Shown here in pieces: positions 49,330 to 57,450 of a stretch of DNA of 64,000 nt. Each line of letters starts with the position of its first letter. Positions within the stretch are counted from its first letter, which is position 1. This stretch comes from Klenkia taihuensis. GTDB lineage: Bacteria > Actinomycetota > Actinomycetes > Mycobacteriales > Geodermatophilaceae. Under the pieces are notes generated by a model, which saw only the letters and a program-made list of their open reading frames with translations, did no database searches and was not told the DNA's origin. The DNA lies in assembly GCF_900112525.1 (NCBI RefSeq), contig NZ_FOMD01000003.1, positions 705,952 to 769,951 on the forward strand, given 5' to 3'. The position numbers and the translations under genes were made by a program.

Positions 49330-49440
49330 GGCTGCACTTGCGACGGACGGACGCCGTCGCCAGGTCGTCACCCGGGGCACCCCACCGCAGCGGAGGGTTG
49401 CCGGCCAGCGAGCCGGGGCTTGTCGCTGGCGCTCAGGACC
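49330..49440 (-). promoter_or_regulatory. SAM riboswitch (copy 3) for the ABC transporter operon
   Basis: Read on the minus strand the aptamer starts GGTCCTGAGCGCCAGCG at 49440. It continues with GCTGGCCGGCAACCCTCC and GGGGTGCCCCGGGTGACGACC (in parts), and ends with GTCGCAAGTGCAGCC near 49330. The order and conserved loops match the other two copies. It precedes the leader peptide and the five-gene transporter operon. Confidence 0.83.
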
Positions 49441-49448
49441 TGTGCGGG

Positions 49449-49478
49449 ACCGTAGAACCGAGCAGGCCTGTACGTCAA
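49449..49478 (-). promoter_or_regulatory. Promoter of the third SAM riboswitch transcript
   Basis: On the minus strand TTGACG (49478-49473), an 18-base spacer and TACGGT (49454-49449) form a clear housekeeping promoter. The aptamer starts nine bases after the -10 box, as at copy 1, which has the same TACGGT box and 18-base spacing. Confidence 0.7.
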
Positions 49479-49535
49479 ATCCGATCGACTTGGTGGAGAA
49501 TGGGCCGTGAGCCCGTCCGAGGAAGGAGGTCCGCG

Positions 49536-49613
49536 ATGCCCGCCCACCCGTTGGTCCGCCGCCGGCACGTCGACCTGCGCCGGACCGGCAGCGCGCTGTG
49601 CCGGGGCCGCTGA
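49536..49613 (+). CDS. Cysteine-type leader peptide before an FAD protein gene
   Basis: A 25-residue frame, MPAHPLVRRRHVDLRRTGSA then LCRGR. ATG 49536 has a strong GGAAGGAGG five bases upstream. The HVDLRRTGSALCR part is the actinobacterial sulfur leader-peptide pattern and matches the leader on the opposite strand 240 bases away. Its stop lies 40 bases before the next start codon. It suggests that the FAD gene is controlled by cysteine supply. Confidence 0.75.
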   Translation: MPAHPLVRRRHVDLRRTGSALCRGR

Positions 49614-49653
49614 ACCCCCGCGCCCCCGCCCGCACCAGCTCCGGAGCACGCCC

Positions 49654-51438
49654 GTGACCAGCACGTCCACCCTCACCGCCGTCCTCGTCGGCGCCGGCCC
49701 CACCGCCGTCGGCGTCCTCGACCGGCTGCTCGCGCACGCCGCCGGCCGCCCCCTGCAGGTGCACCTCGTGGACCCGCACCCGGCGGGTGGTGGCCGCATC
49801 TGGCGGACCGCCCAGTCCGAGCTCCTGTGGGCCAACTCACTGGCCCGGGACATCACCGTGCTGCCCGACGCCTCCTCCACCGTGGCCGGCCCGGTCGGCC
49901 CCGGGACGACGCTGTCGGAGTGGGCGCTGCGCACCGGCGTCCCGCTGGACCCGGAGAGCTTCCCGCCACGCACGCTGGTCAACGCCTACCTGTCCTGGGT
50001 GCTCGAAGGGCTGGCCGCCGCCCCGGGGCTGACCCTGCACCGGCACACCGACCGGGTGGTCGACGTCGACGAGCACCCGGACGGCGTCCGGGTCCGGCTC
50101 GCCGGCGGCGGCCGGCTGGACGCCGACGTCGTGGTGCTCGCCCAGGGCCACCTGGACCGCGAGCCCGGCGCGGGCGAGCAGGCGCTCGGGCAGGCCGCCC
50201 GCGCGGCCGGGCTCACCCACGTGCCCACCGGCTACACCGCCGACCTGGACCTCGACGTGCTGCAGCCGGGCGAGGACGTGCTGGTCCGCGGGGCCGGTCT
50301 GGCCTTCGTCGACCTGGTCACCCTGCTCACCGGCGGTCGCGGCGGCCGCTTCGACGAGGTCGACGGCGCCCTGGTCTACCGGCCCAGCGGCCGCGAGCCG
50401 GTGCTGCACGTCGGCTCCCGCCGCGGCGTGCCCTACCGGGCCAAGCTCGGCTACCCGTGGGCCGGGCCGCCGGTGCCGCTGACCTACCTCACCCCCGACG
50501 CGCTGCGGGCCCGCTTCGGCGACCGGCCGGTCGACCTGCGCGCCGACCTGGCGCCGGTCGTCGCCCGGGAGCTGGGCCGGGTGGCCGCCGCGGAGCTGTT
50601 CCGCGCGCACCCGGAGCGGACCCGGATGCCGTGGAAGGAGTTCGCCGCCCGGTACGACGCCACCGAGGACGCCACGTCGCTGTGGGCCGAGGCCGTCCCC
50701 GACCCCGCCGACCGCTTCGACCTCGCGGCGCTGGACCGCCCGCTGGCCGGGCGCCGGTTCGCCGACGGCGAGGCGCTGCAGGGGTGGGTCCGCGACCACG
50801 TCCGCGCCGACCTCGCCCGCGCCGCCGACCCGGCGTACAGCCAGGACCAGGCGGTGTTCACCGCACTGCTGTTCACCCACGCCGTGGTCGCTGGCCTGGT
50901 GCGCGCCGGGCGGCTCACCGAGCGCAGCGAGCGCGAGGACGTCAGCGGCTGGTGGATGAACCTGTTCAGCTACCTGGCCAGCGGGCCGCCGTCCCCGCGG
51001 CTGCGGGAGCTGCTCGCGCTCAGCGAGGCCGGCGTCGTCCGGTTCACCGGCGCCGACACCGTCGTCACCCTGGAGGCCGGCCGCTGGGTCGCCCGCTCGG
51101 CCAGCACCGACGAGGTGGTGGCGGCGACCGCGCTGGTCGAGGCGCGGGTGCCCGACGTCGACCTGGGCGCCACCACCGACCCGTTGCTGACCGCGCTGCT
51201 GCGCCGGGGCGCGGCGGCGGAGAGGGGCGGCCGGCTGCATGTCGACGCCCGCCACCGGCTGGTCGGTGCCGACGGCGAGCCGTCCGAGCGGGTCGCGGCG
51301 GTCGGGTTCTGGACCTCGGGCGCCCAGGTCGCCGCCTTCGCCCGCCCGGGCACCGACGCCCCGTTCTTCCACCAGAACGACGCCCTCGCCGCCCGGCTGT
51401 GGTCGACGTCGGCCGCCGGCGCCGCGCGGGCGGCCTGA
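49654..51438 (+). CDS. FAD/NAD(P)-binding protein behind a sulfur leader peptide
   Basis: A protein of 594 residues. AVLVGAGPTAVGVLDRLLAH (about 9-28) is the FAD loop, in the style of the FAD-NAD(P)-binding family PF13454. LLWANSLARDITVLPD and LRLLSLSEAG-like segments follow, and DVLVRGAGLAFVDLVTLLTGG near 208-230 is a second nucleotide-binding strand. No membrane segment is seen. It may be a flavin monooxygenase or reductase in sulfur metabolism; no closer family is recognised. GTG 49654 has CCGGAG upstream. It ends six bases from the convergent oxidase gene. Confidence 0.78.
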   Translation: MTSTSTLTAVLVGAGPTAVGVLDRLLAHAAGRPLQVHLVDPHPAGGGRIWRTAQSELLWANSLARDITVLPDASSTVAGPVGPGTTLSEWALRTGVPLDPESFPPRTLVNAYLSWVLEGLAAAPGLTLHRHTDRVVDVDEHPDGVRVRLAGGGRLDADVVVLAQGHLDREPGAGEQALGQAARAAGLTHVPTGYTADLDLDVLQPGEDVLVRGAGLAFVDLVTLLTGGRGGRFDEVDGALVYRPSGREPVLHVGSRRGVPYRAKLGYPWAGPPVPLTYLTPDALRARFGDRPVDLRADLAPVVARELGRVAAAELFRAHPERTRMPWKEFAARYDATEDATSLWAEAVPDPADRFDLAALDRPLAGRRFADGEALQGWVRDHVRADLARAADPAYSQDQAVFTALLFTHAVVAGLVRAGRLTERSEREDVSGWWMNLFSYLASGPPSPRLRELLALSEAGVVRFTGADTVVTLEAGRWVARSASTDEVVAATALVEARVPDVDLGATTDPLLTALLRRGAAAERGGRLHVDARHRLVGADGEPSERVAAVGFWTSGAQVAAFARPGTDAPFFHQNDALAARLWSTSAAGAARAA

Positions 51439-51444
51439 GCGGCG

Positions 51445-52611
51445 TCACCCGGCAGCTGGGCGCAGTGCCGGACGGGTGGGGTCGAACAGGTCGACCGGGT
51501 GCGGCGTCGTGCCGTGCTGGGCGAGGTCGGCCAGGACCTCCCCCATCACCGGGACGAACTTGAAGCCGTGCCCGCTGAAGCCGCAGCCGATGGCCACCTG
51601 CTCGTGCTCGGGGTGGCGCCCGACGACGAAGTGCTCGTCGGGGGTGATCGTGTACAGGCAGGTCTTCGCCTGCACGACCGGTCGGCCCAGGTGCGGGAAG
51701 AGCTGCCTCGCGCGGGCCAGCACCGCGTCGTTCTCCTCCTCGCGGACCACCCGGTCCACGGCGTCGGGGTCGGTCGGCGTCCCCACCCGGAAGAACCCCA
51801 GCTTGAACCCGCCCGCCGGGCCGTCGGTCATGGGGAACCCGTAGATCTGCTCGTTGCCGTGGGTCTGCTCGATGTAGACCGGGTGCCGGTCCTGGTCCCA
51901 GGCAGCCAGCGGGACGGCGGTGGAGTCCGGGGTGAACCAGTGGAAGACCATCCGCTCGACCCGCAGCGGCAGCCGCAGGGACCCGAGCAGCTGCGGTGCC
52001 CAGGCGCCGGGGGTGAGGACCAGGCGGTCGGCCCCGTAGCGGCCCTGGTCGGTGACCACCTCGACGCCGCCGCCGGGTGTGGCCGACCACGACCGCACCC
52101 GCTCGCCGAACCGCAGGTCCGCACCCGCGCGGGCGGCGACCTCGGCCTGCGCGACCACGGTCTCCTCGGGGCGCACGTAGCCGGCCTCGGCCTCGTACAC
52201 CGCCATCGCGTCGTCGGCGGGGTGCATCGTGGGGAAGCGTTCGCGGACCTCCGCCGCGGTCAGCACCTCGTGGGCGAGCCCGTGCTCGACGGCGGCCGCC
52301 CGCGACCCGGCGAAGGTCGGTGACGCCGGGTCGCCGATGTAGATGCCGCCGCACATGCGCACCAGCGACCGGCCGGACTCCTCCTCCAGCTCCCGGAACC
52401 CGGCGTAGGCCCGGCGCAGCAGCGGGACGTAGGCCGGGTCCTCGAAGTAGGACTGCCGGATGATCCGGGTGCCCCCGTGCGCGGAGCCCTGGTCGTGCCC
52501 CGGGGCGAAGGTCTCCAGGCCCAGCACGCGCGCACCGCGGCCGGCCAGGGTGCGGCAGGCGGCCCCGCCCATCGACCCGACACCCACCACGACGACGTCG
52601 TAGGTGTTCAT
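51445..52611 (-). CDS. Sarcosine / N-methyl-L-tryptophan oxidase-like flavoprotein
   Basis: A protein of 388 residues, the size of monomeric sarcosine oxidase and SolA. VVVVGVGSMGGAACRTLAGRG is the FAD loop, GSAHGGTRIIRQSYFEDPAYVPL a family mark, and KTCLYTITPDEHF carries Cys318, the expected covalent FAD attachment site. FSGHGFKFVPVMGEVLADL ends the fold. It oxidises an N-methyl amino acid to amine, formaldehyde and H2O2. Formaldehyde would link it loosely to the C1 locus, but the position beside the sulfur island is probably incidental. ATG 52611 has GGAGG eight bases upstream. Confidence 0.9.
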   Translation of the reverse strand: MNTYDVVVVGVGSMGGAACRTLAGRGARVLGLETFAPGHDQGSAHGGTRIIRQSYFEDPAYVPLLRRAYAGFRELEEESGRSLVRMCGGIYIGDPASPTFAGSRAAAVEHGLAHEVLTAAEVRERFPTMHPADDAMAVYEAEAGYVRPEETVVAQAEVAARAGADLRFGERVRSWSATPGGGVEVVTDQGRYGADRLVLTPGAWAPQLLGSLRLPLRVERMVFHWFTPDSTAVPLAAWDQDRHPVYIEQTHGNEQIYGFPMTDGPAGGFKLGFFRVGTPTDPDAVDRVVREEENDAVLARARQLFPHLGRPVVQAKTCLYTITPDEHFVVGRHPEHEQVAIGCGFSGHGFKFVPVMGEVLADLAQHGTTPHPVDLFDPTRPALRPAAG

Positions 52612-52681
52612 GCGCCTCCTCCGCGACCCGTGCCCTCCGGGCCTTCCTACCGCACCCGCGGTCTCCCCCGGCGACCTCCGC

Positions 52682-53670
52682 TCAGCGCAGGCTGGTGGAC
52701 AACCGGACGCGGACGCCGTGGTCGTCGCGGCGGATGACGACGTGGTCGCACAGTTGCCGGGCCAGCCACAGCCCCATCCCGCCGTGGGACAGGTCCTCCC
52801 CGTGCGCGGGTCCGTAGCCGGCGAACGGGTCGTCCAGGCCGGTGCCGGAGTCGCGGATGGTGCACACGACCCGGTCGTCGCCGACCCACAGCCGCAGGCC
52901 TGCCGGTGGCCGGCCGTGCCGCACGGCGTTGGAGGTCATCTCGTCGACCGCCAGGAGGAAGTCCTCCAGCACCTCCCGCGGCCCCGCCAGGCTCCCCAGG
53001 AGCCCGCGGACGGCGTGGCGCAGGCCGGCGTAGTCGCTGATGTCGTCGTCGACCAGCAGCGGAGGCGTGTCCTCGAGCGGCTCGTCGGGGACCGGCAACG
53101 CCCGCAGGTAGGTGGCGGGGTCGGCGAAGTCGGCGTTGGCGGAGCGGCCCGAGGTGGTGACCAGCTGCGGGTGCGTCCGCTGGACCGATGCCAGGACCGG
53201 CTCGGGGAGGGCCGCGTCGAAGACGCACAGGCCCCACAGCGGGAAGGGCGCGAAGGCGTCGTTGATGACGGCCTCGTAGGCCTGCCACTCCCGCCAGTCG
53301 GCCGGGGCGGTGCCGTAGTCGGTCTCCCCCACACCCGGACCCGCCGACCCGGCGCTGCGTGCTCCTCGGCGAACCGGCGGAAGGCCGTGATCGCCGTCGG
53401 CGTGCGCGCCCGGTAGAGGGCGTGCCGCTCGACCACCATCACCCGGGGGTCGCCGCCGGTGGCGTCCCGCAGGACCTCGGTGACCCCGGGTCCGGCCGCG
53501 ACCAGGGCGGCATCCCCGGCGGACAGGCCCTCCAGCAGCCACGGAGCGGCCACGGCGGCGAGCTGTTCCGCGTCCTCGTAGACCAGGGCGTCGTGGCGGA
53601 AGCCCGGTGCACCGCGGTCACCGGTGGCGCTGCGGTCGACGTGCGACGGCGGGTGGTCCAGGTGCGGCAC
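52682..53670 (-). pseudogene. MEDS-domain RsbW-like anti-sigma protein, frameshifted
   Basis: From GTG 53670 (GAGG seven bases upstream) the frame gives a MEDS sensor start: HDALVYEDAEQLAAVAAPWL and ALVAAGPGVTEVLRDA. At the run of five C on the plus strand (53326-53330) the frame is lost. The match continues in another frame as GETDYGTAPADWREWQAYE to the end. The second part contains an RsbW-type HATPase (LLAVDEMTSNAVRHGRPP, IRDSGTGLDDPFAG, GGMGLWLARQLCD). One more G in the coding run gives RVRVWGETDYG and a 329-residue protein. It is either a real one-base deletion, possible phase variation in a homopolymer, or a sequence error. Confidence 0.75.
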
Positions 53671-53805
53671 CGTCCATCCTCACTGCCTGCGGCTCGGTGC
53701 GGGCCGACCAGGAGGCGGAACGGCTCCGCCCGGTACTACCCCGGTCGGTGACGGATGAGTCCTCGGCGCACCACCCGGCACCGCCGGTGTGGCCCGGGAG
53801 GCCGG

Positions 53806-55923
53806 TCACGGCTCGTCCGGGACGGGGTCGGGCAGCCGCCGGGGTCCCGCCTCGGCGGGGCGGGGCCGGTCCTGCCGGTGCAGGCGGATGGCGACCAGGG
53901 CGACGTCGTCGTCGGGGTGCCCGTCGACCAGCCGGTGCACGACGGCGTCGCAGAGTTCTCGCAGCGGCAGGTGCGCCAGCTCGGCCACGGCCGCGCGCAG
54001 CCGCTCGATGCCGGTGTCCAGGTCGGAGTCGCGGCGCTCCACCAGCCCGTCGGTGTAGAGCAGCACGGTGGCGCCGCGTTCGAGGACGGTCACGGTGTCG
54101 GTCCGGGACGTGTCCTCGTCGACACCCAGCAGCATCTCGGCCCGCCACTCGGGGATGGGCGCGACGTGGCCGTCTGCGTCGATGACCAGCGGGGGCAGGT
54201 GCCCGGCGTTGGACCAGCGCAGGCGGGTCACGCCTCGTCCGCGCTCCTCGAGGTCCTGCTCCAACCGGGCGACGACGGCGGTGGCCATGGTGCGCAGGTC
54301 CAGCTGCGCCAGGGCCCGGTCCACCCGCCGCAGGACACCGGCGGGGGTGACGGAGTCGTCGGAGGCCGCGATCCCGCGCAGCATGCTGCGCAGCTGGCCC
54401 ATGGCAGCGGCCGCGGCGGTGTCGTGGCCGGCGACGTCGCCGATGACCAGCACGGTGGCCCCGTCGGGCTGCATGAACGCGTCGTACCAGTCCCCGCCGA
54501 CCGCGGCCGAAGCGGTGGCGGGGAGGTAGCGGACGACGATCTCGGAGTGGTCGGGTTCGGGTGGGGCGGTGAGGAAGCTGCGCTGCAGGTGCACGGCCAG
54601 GTCGCGCTGCTGCCTGTACAGGCGGGCGTTGTCCAGCGCCAGACCCGCCCGCGCCGCGACCTCGGTGGCCGACGCCAGGTCCAGTGGCCCTGCCCCGCCG
54701 CGGTCCGGGCCGTTGAACAGCGACAGCAGGCCGACCGTGCGCCCCCTCCCCCGCAGCGGCAGCGCGACGAAGGACCCCGGGGCGAGCTCGGTGATCAGGT
54801 CCTGCGCCGGGCCCTCCACCAGGACCGCACGGATGGCTGCCGTGGCGTCGCGCTCGACGACCACCGGCTGCCCGGACCGTAGGGCGCGGAAGACGAAGGC
54901 CTGGTCCCGCAGCGAGGAGATCCTGACTTGCCCGTAGGCGTCCAGCAGGGGCCGCGCGGCCTCGTCCCGGTGCCACCAGCCGACGTCCCGCACTCCCCGG
55001 CGGGAATCGGGGGTGAAGGTGTCGTCGACGAGGGTGACGATGCAGAAGTCGGCCAGCTCCGGGACGACGAGTCGGGCCAGCAGGGCGACGGCGTGGTCGG
55101 CCTGCATGGTGCCGGTCAACTGCTCGGTCACCGCGGCCTGCAGTGCCTGGCGTGCTCGGGCCGCCTCGGCCTGCTGCTGGTCGTGGTGGCGGTCGGTGAC
55201 GTCGAGGAAGTACACCGACAGCCCGTCGGGGGTGGGCCAGGCGTTGACCTCGTACCAGCCGTCCAGCGGCGGGGGGTAGTAGGCGGGGAAGGTGACCGGC
55301 CGCCCGGTGACCACGGCGCGCCGGTAGCTGTCCTCGAACTCCGAGCCGACGGTGGCCGGGAACTCCTCCCAGATCACCCGGCCCAGCAGGTCGTCGCGGC
55401 TGCGGAGCAGGACCCTCTCGGCGGAGGCGTTCAGGTGGGTGAAACGCCACTGCCGGTCCAGGGAGTAGAAGCCGGCCGGCATCGTCTCCAGCACCCGCCC
55501 CACGGCCTGCTCGCTGTCCCGCTGGCTGGTGATGTCGTAGGCCGCGCCCAGCAGCCGGACCGGTCGCCCGTCGGCGTCGCACAGCCGGCGACCGCGCGCG
55601 GACACCCACCGGGTGTCCCCGCTGGGCAGCACCACCCGGTAGACCGAGGCGAAGTCGACGCCGGTGTCGATCGCGGCCCGCAGGTCCGCGGCCACGCGGT
55701 CCAGGTCGTCGGGGTGCAGGCGGTCGTTGAACCCGGTGATGGTGCTGCTGAAGGTTCCGGGGTCGTAGCCGAACATCTCGATCAGCCGGTCGTCCCAGTC
55801 CAGCCGCCCGGACACGAGGTCCCAGTCGAAGGTGCCGATGCCCGCGGCGCCGATGGCCAGCTCACCACGGAGCAGCTCGGCCTCGCGCGCATCGACGGGC
55901 ATGCGCTCCGCGGCGTCGTCCAC
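53806..55923 (-). CDS. PAS-PAS-GAF-SpoIIE serine phosphatase
   Basis: A protein of 705 residues. The first PAS is near 20-135 (GTFDWDLVSGRLDWDDRLIEMFGY, PAC part LPSGDTRWVSARGRRL). The second PAS (YSLDRQWRFTHLNASAERVLL) is near 150-265, and a GAF domain is near 290-445. The SpoIIE/PP2C domain (about 480-690) has VGGDWYDAFMQPDG, IGDVAGHDTAAAAAMGQL, RWSNAGHLPPLVI, LLYTDGLVERRD and PDDDVALVAIRL, so its metal-binding aspartates are present. Such proteins dephosphorylate anti-sigma-factor antagonists. GTG 55923 follows GAGAGG. It is the intact paralogue of the broken gene at 15300-17807. Confidence 0.9.
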   Translation of the reverse strand: MDDAAERMPVDAREAELLRGELAIGAAGIGTFDWDLVSGRLDWDDRLIEMFGYDPGTFSSTITGFNDRLHPDDLDRVAADLRAAIDTGVDFASVYRVVLPSGDTRWVSARGRRLCDADGRPVRLLGAAYDITSQRDSEQAVGRVLETMPAGFYSLDRQWRFTHLNASAERVLLRSRDDLLGRVIWEEFPATVGSEFEDSYRRAVVTGRPVTFPAYYPPPLDGWYEVNAWPTPDGLSVYFLDVTDRHHDQQQAEAARARQALQAAVTEQLTGTMQADHAVALLARLVVPELADFCIVTLVDDTFTPDSRRGVRDVGWWHRDEAARPLLDAYGQVRISSLRDQAFVFRALRSGQPVVVERDATAAIRAVLVEGPAQDLITELAPGSFVALPLRGRGRTVGLLSLFNGPDRGGAGPLDLASATEVAARAGLALDNARLYRQQRDLAVHLQRSFLTAPPEPDHSEIVVRYLPATASAAVGGDWYDAFMQPDGATVLVIGDVAGHDTAAAAAMGQLRSMLRGIAASDDSVTPAGVLRRVDRALAQLDLRTMATAVVARLEQDLEERGRGVTRLRWSNAGHLPPLVIDADGHVAPIPEWRAEMLLGVDEDTSRTDTVTVLERGATVLLYTDGLVERRDSDLDTGIERLRAAVAELAHLPLRELCDAVVHRLVDGHPDDDVALVAIRLHRQDRPRPAEAGPRRLPDPVPDEP

Positions 55924-56277
55924 GTCGTCCTCTCTGCAGGTGGTCCCGGCAGCCCATCATCCGTGACCGGTCCAGCGGTGCATGATCCCCGCCCACCTGC
56001 GCAGCCGGGTGGAGGCCCGCTGGTCCGGTCCGTCGCGGGGTGCCACCACGCCCCGGTGATCGGTCGGGCGGTCCCGCAGGGCCTACCACCCCGGACGACG
56101 CTGCACCCCTGGACCCGAGCGGGCGCCCGCCGGGGACGGCCGGTTGGGACTCCCCCGCGCGGGTAGTCGCCTGCCGCGCCCAACCAGTGCGCCCCTGCTG
56201 AACCGGCCCCGTCGTCGGCTGCAGCCGCTGGTCGGGGTCCGTGCCGACCGGCGGTCGACCTCCCCCTGGAGACCTCC
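55924..56277 (+). promoter_or_regulatory. Gap before the rhodopsin gene with a possible SigF-type promoter
   Basis: GGTTG (56142-56146), 14 bases and GGGTA (56161-56165) resemble the actinobacterial stress-sigma pattern GGTTT-N14-16-GGGTA. It would give a leader of about 105 bases before the rhodopsin start. The remaining gap between the divergent phosphatase and rhodopsin genes shows no gene or other clear signal. Confidence 0.4.
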
Positions 56278-57222
56278 GTGCCCTTCGACACGCCCGCACC
56301 CGAGCTGCAGACCCTGACCACGGGTCAGTACGACCTGGTCTCCTACGCGATCGCCGGCGCCTGCTTCGCGCTGTTCGCCTACTTCCTCCACTCCTGGCGC
56401 TCCGCCTCGGAGGTGGGCGTGCGGTACCGGCCCGCGGTGCTGGCCGGCATGTGCATCGCCGGCGTGGCGACCGCCTCCTACGTCGTCCTGGTCATCAGGT
56501 GGGACACCGGCTTCACCCTCTCCGACGGCGTCTACGTCCCCGGCGAACCGGCCCGGGCCACGCTCTACCCCCGCTACACCGACTGGACGGTCACCGTGCC
56601 GCTGCTCACCGCCGAGCTGCTGGCCGTCTGCTCCCTGGCCGGCGCCCGCGCCCGCAGGACCCGGTTCACCACCATGGCCGCCGCGTTCCTGATGATCGTC
56701 ACCGGCTTCCTCGGCTCCCAGGTCGTCGCCCAGGGCCGCTCCACCAGCGGCCTGGTGGTCTGGGGGGTCATCTCCTCGGTCTTCTACCTCTACCTCTACC
56801 TCGCCCTCGTCGGCGCCGTCCGGGCCTCGCGGTCCTCGATGTCGCCGGAGGCGTTCACCAGCCTGCGCAACGCCAGCATCGTGCTGCTGGGCACCTTCGG
56901 GGTGTACCCCCTGGTCTACGCCGTCCCGGTGTTCGTCGACGTCACCCCGTCCTGGTTCGTCGGCATGCAGCTGGCCTACTCCGCCGCCGACGTGCTGGCC
57001 AAGGTCGGCTTCGGCGTGCTCATCCACAAGGTCGCCAAGCTGCGCACCGCCGAGGACGTCACCGCCGGCACCGACACCCACCCCGAGAGCATCTGGGTCT
57101 CCCACGAGCACCGCAGCACCGGCGTCCAGCCCGAGCTCCAGGGCATCGGCGCCCCCGGCGCAGCCGGGGGTCAGCAGCCCGGCGCAGGCCGCACCCCGGC
57201 TCGCGGCGCCACCCGGCGCTGA
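56278..57222 (+). CDS. Microbial rhodopsin of the DTE proton-pump type
   Basis: A seven-helix retinal protein of 314 residues. Helix C carries YPRYTDWTVTVPLLTAE: Arg99, Asp102 (acceptor), Thr106 and Glu113 (donor), the DTE pattern of proteorhodopsin-like outward proton pumps. Helix G has DVLAKVGFG with Asp238 and the Schiff-base Lys242. At the position of the proteorhodopsin His75 the helix reads ATASYVVL, so this histidine seems absent. The last 60 residues are a Gly/Pro/Arg-rich tail that looks disordered. No retinal-forming dioxygenase or carotenoid gene is nearby. GTG 56278 follows GGAG by seven bases. A sensory role is less likely given the pump motif. Confidence 0.92.
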   Translation: MPFDTPAPELQTLTTGQYDLVSYAIAGACFALFAYFLHSWRSASEVGVRYRPAVLAGMCIAGVATASYVVLVIRWDTGFTLSDGVYVPGEPARATLYPRYTDWTVTVPLLTAELLAVCSLAGARARRTRFTTMAAAFLMIVTGFLGSQVVAQGRSTSGLVVWGVISSVFYLYLYLALVGAVRASRSSMSPEAFTSLRNASIVLLGTFGVYPLVYAVPVFVDVTPSWFVGMQLAYSAADVLAKVGFGVLIHKVAKLRTAEDVTAGTDTHPESIWVSHEHRSTGVQPELQGIGAPGAAGGQQPGAGRTPARGATRR

Positions 57223-57450
57223 GGTGCTGCTGACCCCGGGGCGCCCCGTCGCCGCCCGCACCGTCCCCCACGCCTCGTCGTCGCCCGGACGGACCGCCGC
57301 CGCCCCGCACGCACGTGGTGCGCCGACCAGCGCTGATCGACCTCGCTGCTGCTGTGCGCACGCCCCGGACGCCAGCCGCGCCTCACCCGGCGGGGGCACC
57401 TCGTGGTCCACCGACTGGAACCGGGACCGGCTCGCGCCGACCTCCAGTGC

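Noticed and set aside
57152..57170. Hairpin CCCCCGGC/GCCGGGGG as a terminator of the rhodopsin gene
   Set aside because: It lies inside the coding region before the stop codon, so it is more likely a result of the Gly/Pro-rich tail codons.
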